This document shows positions 61,113 to 64,000 of a stretch of 64,000 bases of DNA, in pieces. The position numbers were made by a program, and so were the translations under genes. The notes beneath the pieces were generated by a model, which saw nothing but the letters and a program-made list of their open reading frames with translations, was not told the origin of the DNA and ran no database searches. Origin of the DNA: Sweltsa coloradensis (Eukaryota; Arthropoda; Insecta; Plecoptera; Chloroperlidae); contig JAMZAV010001440.1 of the NCBI GenBank assembly GCA_024449915.1, positions 62,001-126,000 on the forward strand, in the 5' to 3' direction. The number at the start of each line of letters is the position of its first letter. The stretch's first letter is position 1.

Positions 61113-61819
61113 TTCTTTCTCTCTCTCTCTCTCTCTCTCTGTTATCTGCTGTTAAACTGGTTAGATATTAAAGCGGGTTACATGTAAGAAAATGCCCCAA
61201 GGCCTTTCTCTTGCCAGCAAAAATTAAACTGAATCAATCAATCAATCAATCAATCTCTCTCTCTCTCTCACTCACACCTAAATAAATAAAGTATTGTGTG
61301 CCCTCAGATAACGTCTTTCCTGGACGCGACCTCTATCAACCACTGTTGCATCACTCTAGGGGGATTCGTCACTGTCAACCGGGAACTTAGCACCACAGTG
61401 AGTTCAGCAGCTCTTAAATATGTTTATAATTAACGTAAAAGAACATTGAACAAATTAAATAATTATATCCTTCAGTTATTTTACTTTAATATATAACACT
61501 TTTAGGAATATAATCTATTTTTGGTCTGTGTGAACCTATTTATGATTTTTTTTTGTGGAGTTGCCACGTTCGTTTCAGGTTCAACAATAATAATATAAAT
61601 ACATCATATTCTATCGTTTTGCGAGTTATTAATTGTGTGGCTTTGTCATTTACATACTGTATGTTTCAATTACTTACAAAATAATTGAAAGACTGATGTT
61701 AATGTGATGACTGATCCCTGTTTCAGATCGCCACCGCCATCTTGACGTACCTTGTTGTGTTGCTACAGCTACAACTGAGCATGTCTAACGCTCAGAACAC
61801 CCATACTAGAGCGAGATGA
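58104..61819 (+). CDS. Gustatory receptor (Gr) family protein, gene F, 7 exons
   Basis: Exons 58104-58314, 59303-59553, 59649-59906, 60428-60712, 60907-60978, 61308-61397 and 61727-61819 (intron 1 phase 1, others phase 0) give about 419 residues with no break. MAVQQLSRRRR; AQTQPVVFRYMLLGVMPLK; membrane stretches FSLIMLYSMCVYVVCAPFLL and LIPTLMFFYLPP; exon 4 YRTLWLQLSGLTADLSSAVY and FSWRSVITSSFLFMICNW; exon 6 GGFVTVNRELSTT; exon 7 ILTYLVVLLQL, the Gr C-terminal motif (TY at about 396-397). All donors are GT and acceptors AG. An upstream in-frame ATG (58023) would extend the N-terminus, but gene E cannot use it. The intact sister of gene E: a seven-pass chemosensory channel, ligand unknown. Confidence 0.93.
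61080..61270 (+). repeat. (TC)n tract with an inserted (AATC)n-tailed fragment, Gr F intron 5
   Basis: CT-repeat at 61081-61140, then about 100 bp ending CTGAATCAATCAATC, then CT-repeat again (61254-61269). The insert has CCCCAAGGCCTTTCTC, resembling the end of the LINE fragment in the same intron of gene E but of different sequence and length. Confidence 0.6.
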
Positions 61820-62814
61820 ATTAGTTAGCGTTTTTTATTATTTATTTTCGTGTAAACAATGCATCGCTGCCATTTTTAATAAGCGTTATGAAAATTAAAA
61901 ACATGTGATAAAATAAAATAAAAAATAAATTGACAAATGCTTCAAAACAAATAATTTAGGATGAAATCAGTTTTCTCAAAATAATATCAATAATTTAATG
62001 GGAATATAAATATTTATTATTATATGGATATATGAATATTTTTTGGATATTTATAATCGCCAACTCACAATGTTACAGAATAACAATGACCCAACCGAAT
62101 TTTCATAATGTTAATATAACAAAATATAAAAAATAAAACATAGTTGATAAAATATGATAAATTGGTGATTAGTTAGACTAATTAAAACTTATTCGCAAAC
62201 ATGTTAAATTGTTTATTTTCTGTATTAACATGCAACACAGTTATTCAACAGTTGGTTACAATATTGGTAACTAAATATTTCAACAATAAAAGTACCCCGA
62301 GGCGACCGACTTCAAGTGACTGAGAACAGTCACGCGCCACCAGCCGTTTGCTCGGTCGCGGCCCAAATACCACGAAAAAATCGCTTTAAAAATCGTAAAA
62401 GTACGACTATTTATAATATTTCTTTGATTGTCCCCAAAAAAGTAACGTAATTAAGTTTCTGAATTAAATAATTATTAATTTATTTATTACATGAAATAAT
62501 ACTAATTATTTGAGATGTCACGGAGAGTCATGTCATTCAAATTTATTTTTAAGATTAAACAACGAATTACACATTTCTCTCGGTGCCCGTGGTTTCATGC
62601 TAGCTTCTGCTACAGCTACAGCTCGTGCAAGATAATCGGCCATGACCTTTGAATTTTTGTGTTTTCCGTTTTTAATTGCGTTATATTTTAGCAGTTTATG
62701 TGTAATTTAAATCTTTTATGTTAATAGATATATTTTTTAAATTAATTATTAAGTAAATGACGTATTCCAAGATGTTAACGACTATTTCTCTGAGTACCTA
62801 CATCATAATCCACA
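61820..62814. other. Intergenic between Gr F and Gr G
   Basis: About 1 kb, AT-rich. A minus-strand scrap of HINE family 2 interior (AATCGTAAAAGTACGA) lies at about 62385-62460 beside a GC-richer patch at 62295-62380. No gene. Confidence 0.4.
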
Positions 62815-63212
62815 AAATGGCAGTACAAACCCTTTGTGAAGGAAACAACACTAATGTGCCCTCGCTAGTTAGCTAGAAATTATCATTAATTATTCATTAT
62901 CCAGAGAAAGTTTATACTAAGTTCAGCAAAGCAGAGCATTATCAGATGTTTGATGGAACTTGAAAATAAGTAAAAACTAAAACTTTTTAGATTCCACATT
63001 TTGTTATTGATCGAGATGTTCTTTTGTGGCGGTATCTGTATTTTTATTACCCTCATATGTTCAATGTTTTGTTTTTAGATTAACAAAAAACAAAAAACAT
63101 TTGCTCTACATTCACCTTTGCAAATCAACTAACGGTAATAGTAATATTATTCCAATCCTACAGTTATTCCTAACCCAGCGTGTACGATGCAAGTACTGTA
63201 GAGTGAAGAGAC

Positions 63213-63240
63213 GCCATTTTGATTTCAAATACAAAATGGC
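63213..63240 (+). promoter_or_regulatory. Start-codon hairpin, gene G
   Basis: Same 9-bp GCCATTTTG/CAAAATGGC stem as in genes E and F, with a one-base change in the loop. Confidence 0.45.
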
Positions 63241-63443
63241 CGCTCAACAACTGTCACGCAGAAGAAGATCAAATGTTACTGTTATTCTAAGAAAGAAAAC
63301 AGTTTTAGCAACAAGGAGGTTGTTCGAAGAGACCACTCAAGACGAAGAGAAATTGCAGAGTAGTTTTCTGTTGGCCCAGACTCAGCCAGTTGTATTTCGT
63401 TATATGTTTCTTGGAGTGATGCCTTTAAAGGTGACGGAAAACG
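63236..63443 (+). CDS. Gustatory receptor (Gr) family protein, gene G, exon 1 (runs off the window)
   Basis: Exon 1 encodes MAAQQLSRRRRSN.., RRLFEETTQDEEKLQSS and AQTQPVVFRYMFLGVMPLK, ending at a phase-1 donor G|GTAACT exactly like genes E and F. The remaining six exons should lie beyond 64000. The last 550 bp here are intron 1 and start to resemble intron 1 of E and F (GGACCATGTCAAAACAAGTG, GCTATGCCAGGTGG). By layout it is the third member of the tandem triplet. Whether it is intact cannot be seen. Confidence 0.82.
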
Positions 63444-64000
63444 GTAACTGCATATTTTCTTGTTTATTCATGTTCACAGCGCTTTAGAAAACTGATTCAT
63501 GGACAAAAGGTTATCAAAGAAACTATTGTTGCATTCGAGAGATTCAGATGACATTACAGCCGCCCAGGGTCTAGATTTGTTAGGGGAGGGATACAGTCTA
63601 ACCCAGGGGCTAAGAGTTAAGGGTTAAAATAGATACAGGAATCCGATTCCTGTGGGCATCATCTGACAGAATATGTCATGTGCCATTTCAAACACGTGCT
63701 ATTTTGCTGAAGTTTGTTAAAGATTGAGTAACTTTGTTTGTTTTTATTTTGTGATACAAGAGGTTTATACAATGTAATGTAATTGTCTTTGTTATAACAT
63801 ATATGGTATGTTATTCTTCATAAAAATCTTTATAAATATGTAAAACCTACAAGCATTTAGTCATCAACTCATAATCGATTTTTTTTTTAAAATAAATTGT
63901 TAACGCTTTCGCCAGAAAACAATAAAAAAAAGCTTTGCTTTTTGCAAAACAAGAAAATCTTGGACCATGTCAAAACAAGTGTAAGTGCTATGCCAGGTGG

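Overview
This is AT-rich insect nuclear DNA with spliced genes, long repeat-filled introns and no bacterial-style operons. The taxon rests on a cluster of insect-type gustatory receptor (Gr) genes and one secreted CAP/antigen-5 gene. The dense rolling-circle elements and 5S-derived SINEs would fit a hemipteran, but that is only a guess. I traced exons by hand from reading frames, GT/AG sites and comparison between paralogues inside the window.

Layout. 1-6.5 kb: intergenic repeats (Helentron-like elements and a 5S rRNA-derived SINE). 6.8-17.8 kb: one four-exon CAP gene on the plus strand; its introns hold two LINE fragments, nested rolling-circle elements, MITEs and a tRNA-type SINE. 18.1 kb: a small hAT-like MITE with an 8-bp target duplication. 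19.0-45.3 kb: Gr subfamily 1, namely gene A (minus), gene B (plus) and gene C (plus). Each has one long first exon and three short phase-0 exons. Gene C is unusual. Its first intron contains a palindrome of about 2.9 kb, and the segment holding its last three exons plus a 170-bp tandem array is duplicated head to tail. One first exon therefore faces two sets of C-terminal exons. 45.8-64 kb: Gr subfamily 2, a tandem triplet (genes E, F and G, the last cut by the window edge). These have seven exons with a phase-1 first intron, a shared promoter block, and a 9-bp hairpin at the start codon in all three. Gene E has a one-base frameshift.

Mobile DNA. At least ten elements share one plan: a 5' terminal motif is complementary to a motif just before a 3' hairpin (AACG...CGTT) that ends in CCTAGT. 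That plan matches Helentron-associated (HINE) non-autonomous rolling-circle elements. They fall into several families with different terminal sequences and are nested in two places. Also present are LINE 3' ends, two Penelope-like GIY-YIG fragments, two copies of a 5S-headed SINE (one with a perfect 12-bp target duplication) and several inverted-repeat elements.

How it fits together: two Gr subfamilies expanded by local duplication that carried their promoters, and repeats keep remodelling their introns. Gr products are seven-membrane-segment, ligand-gated cation channels of chemosensory neurons. The CAP gene encodes an unrelated secreted protein next to the cluster.
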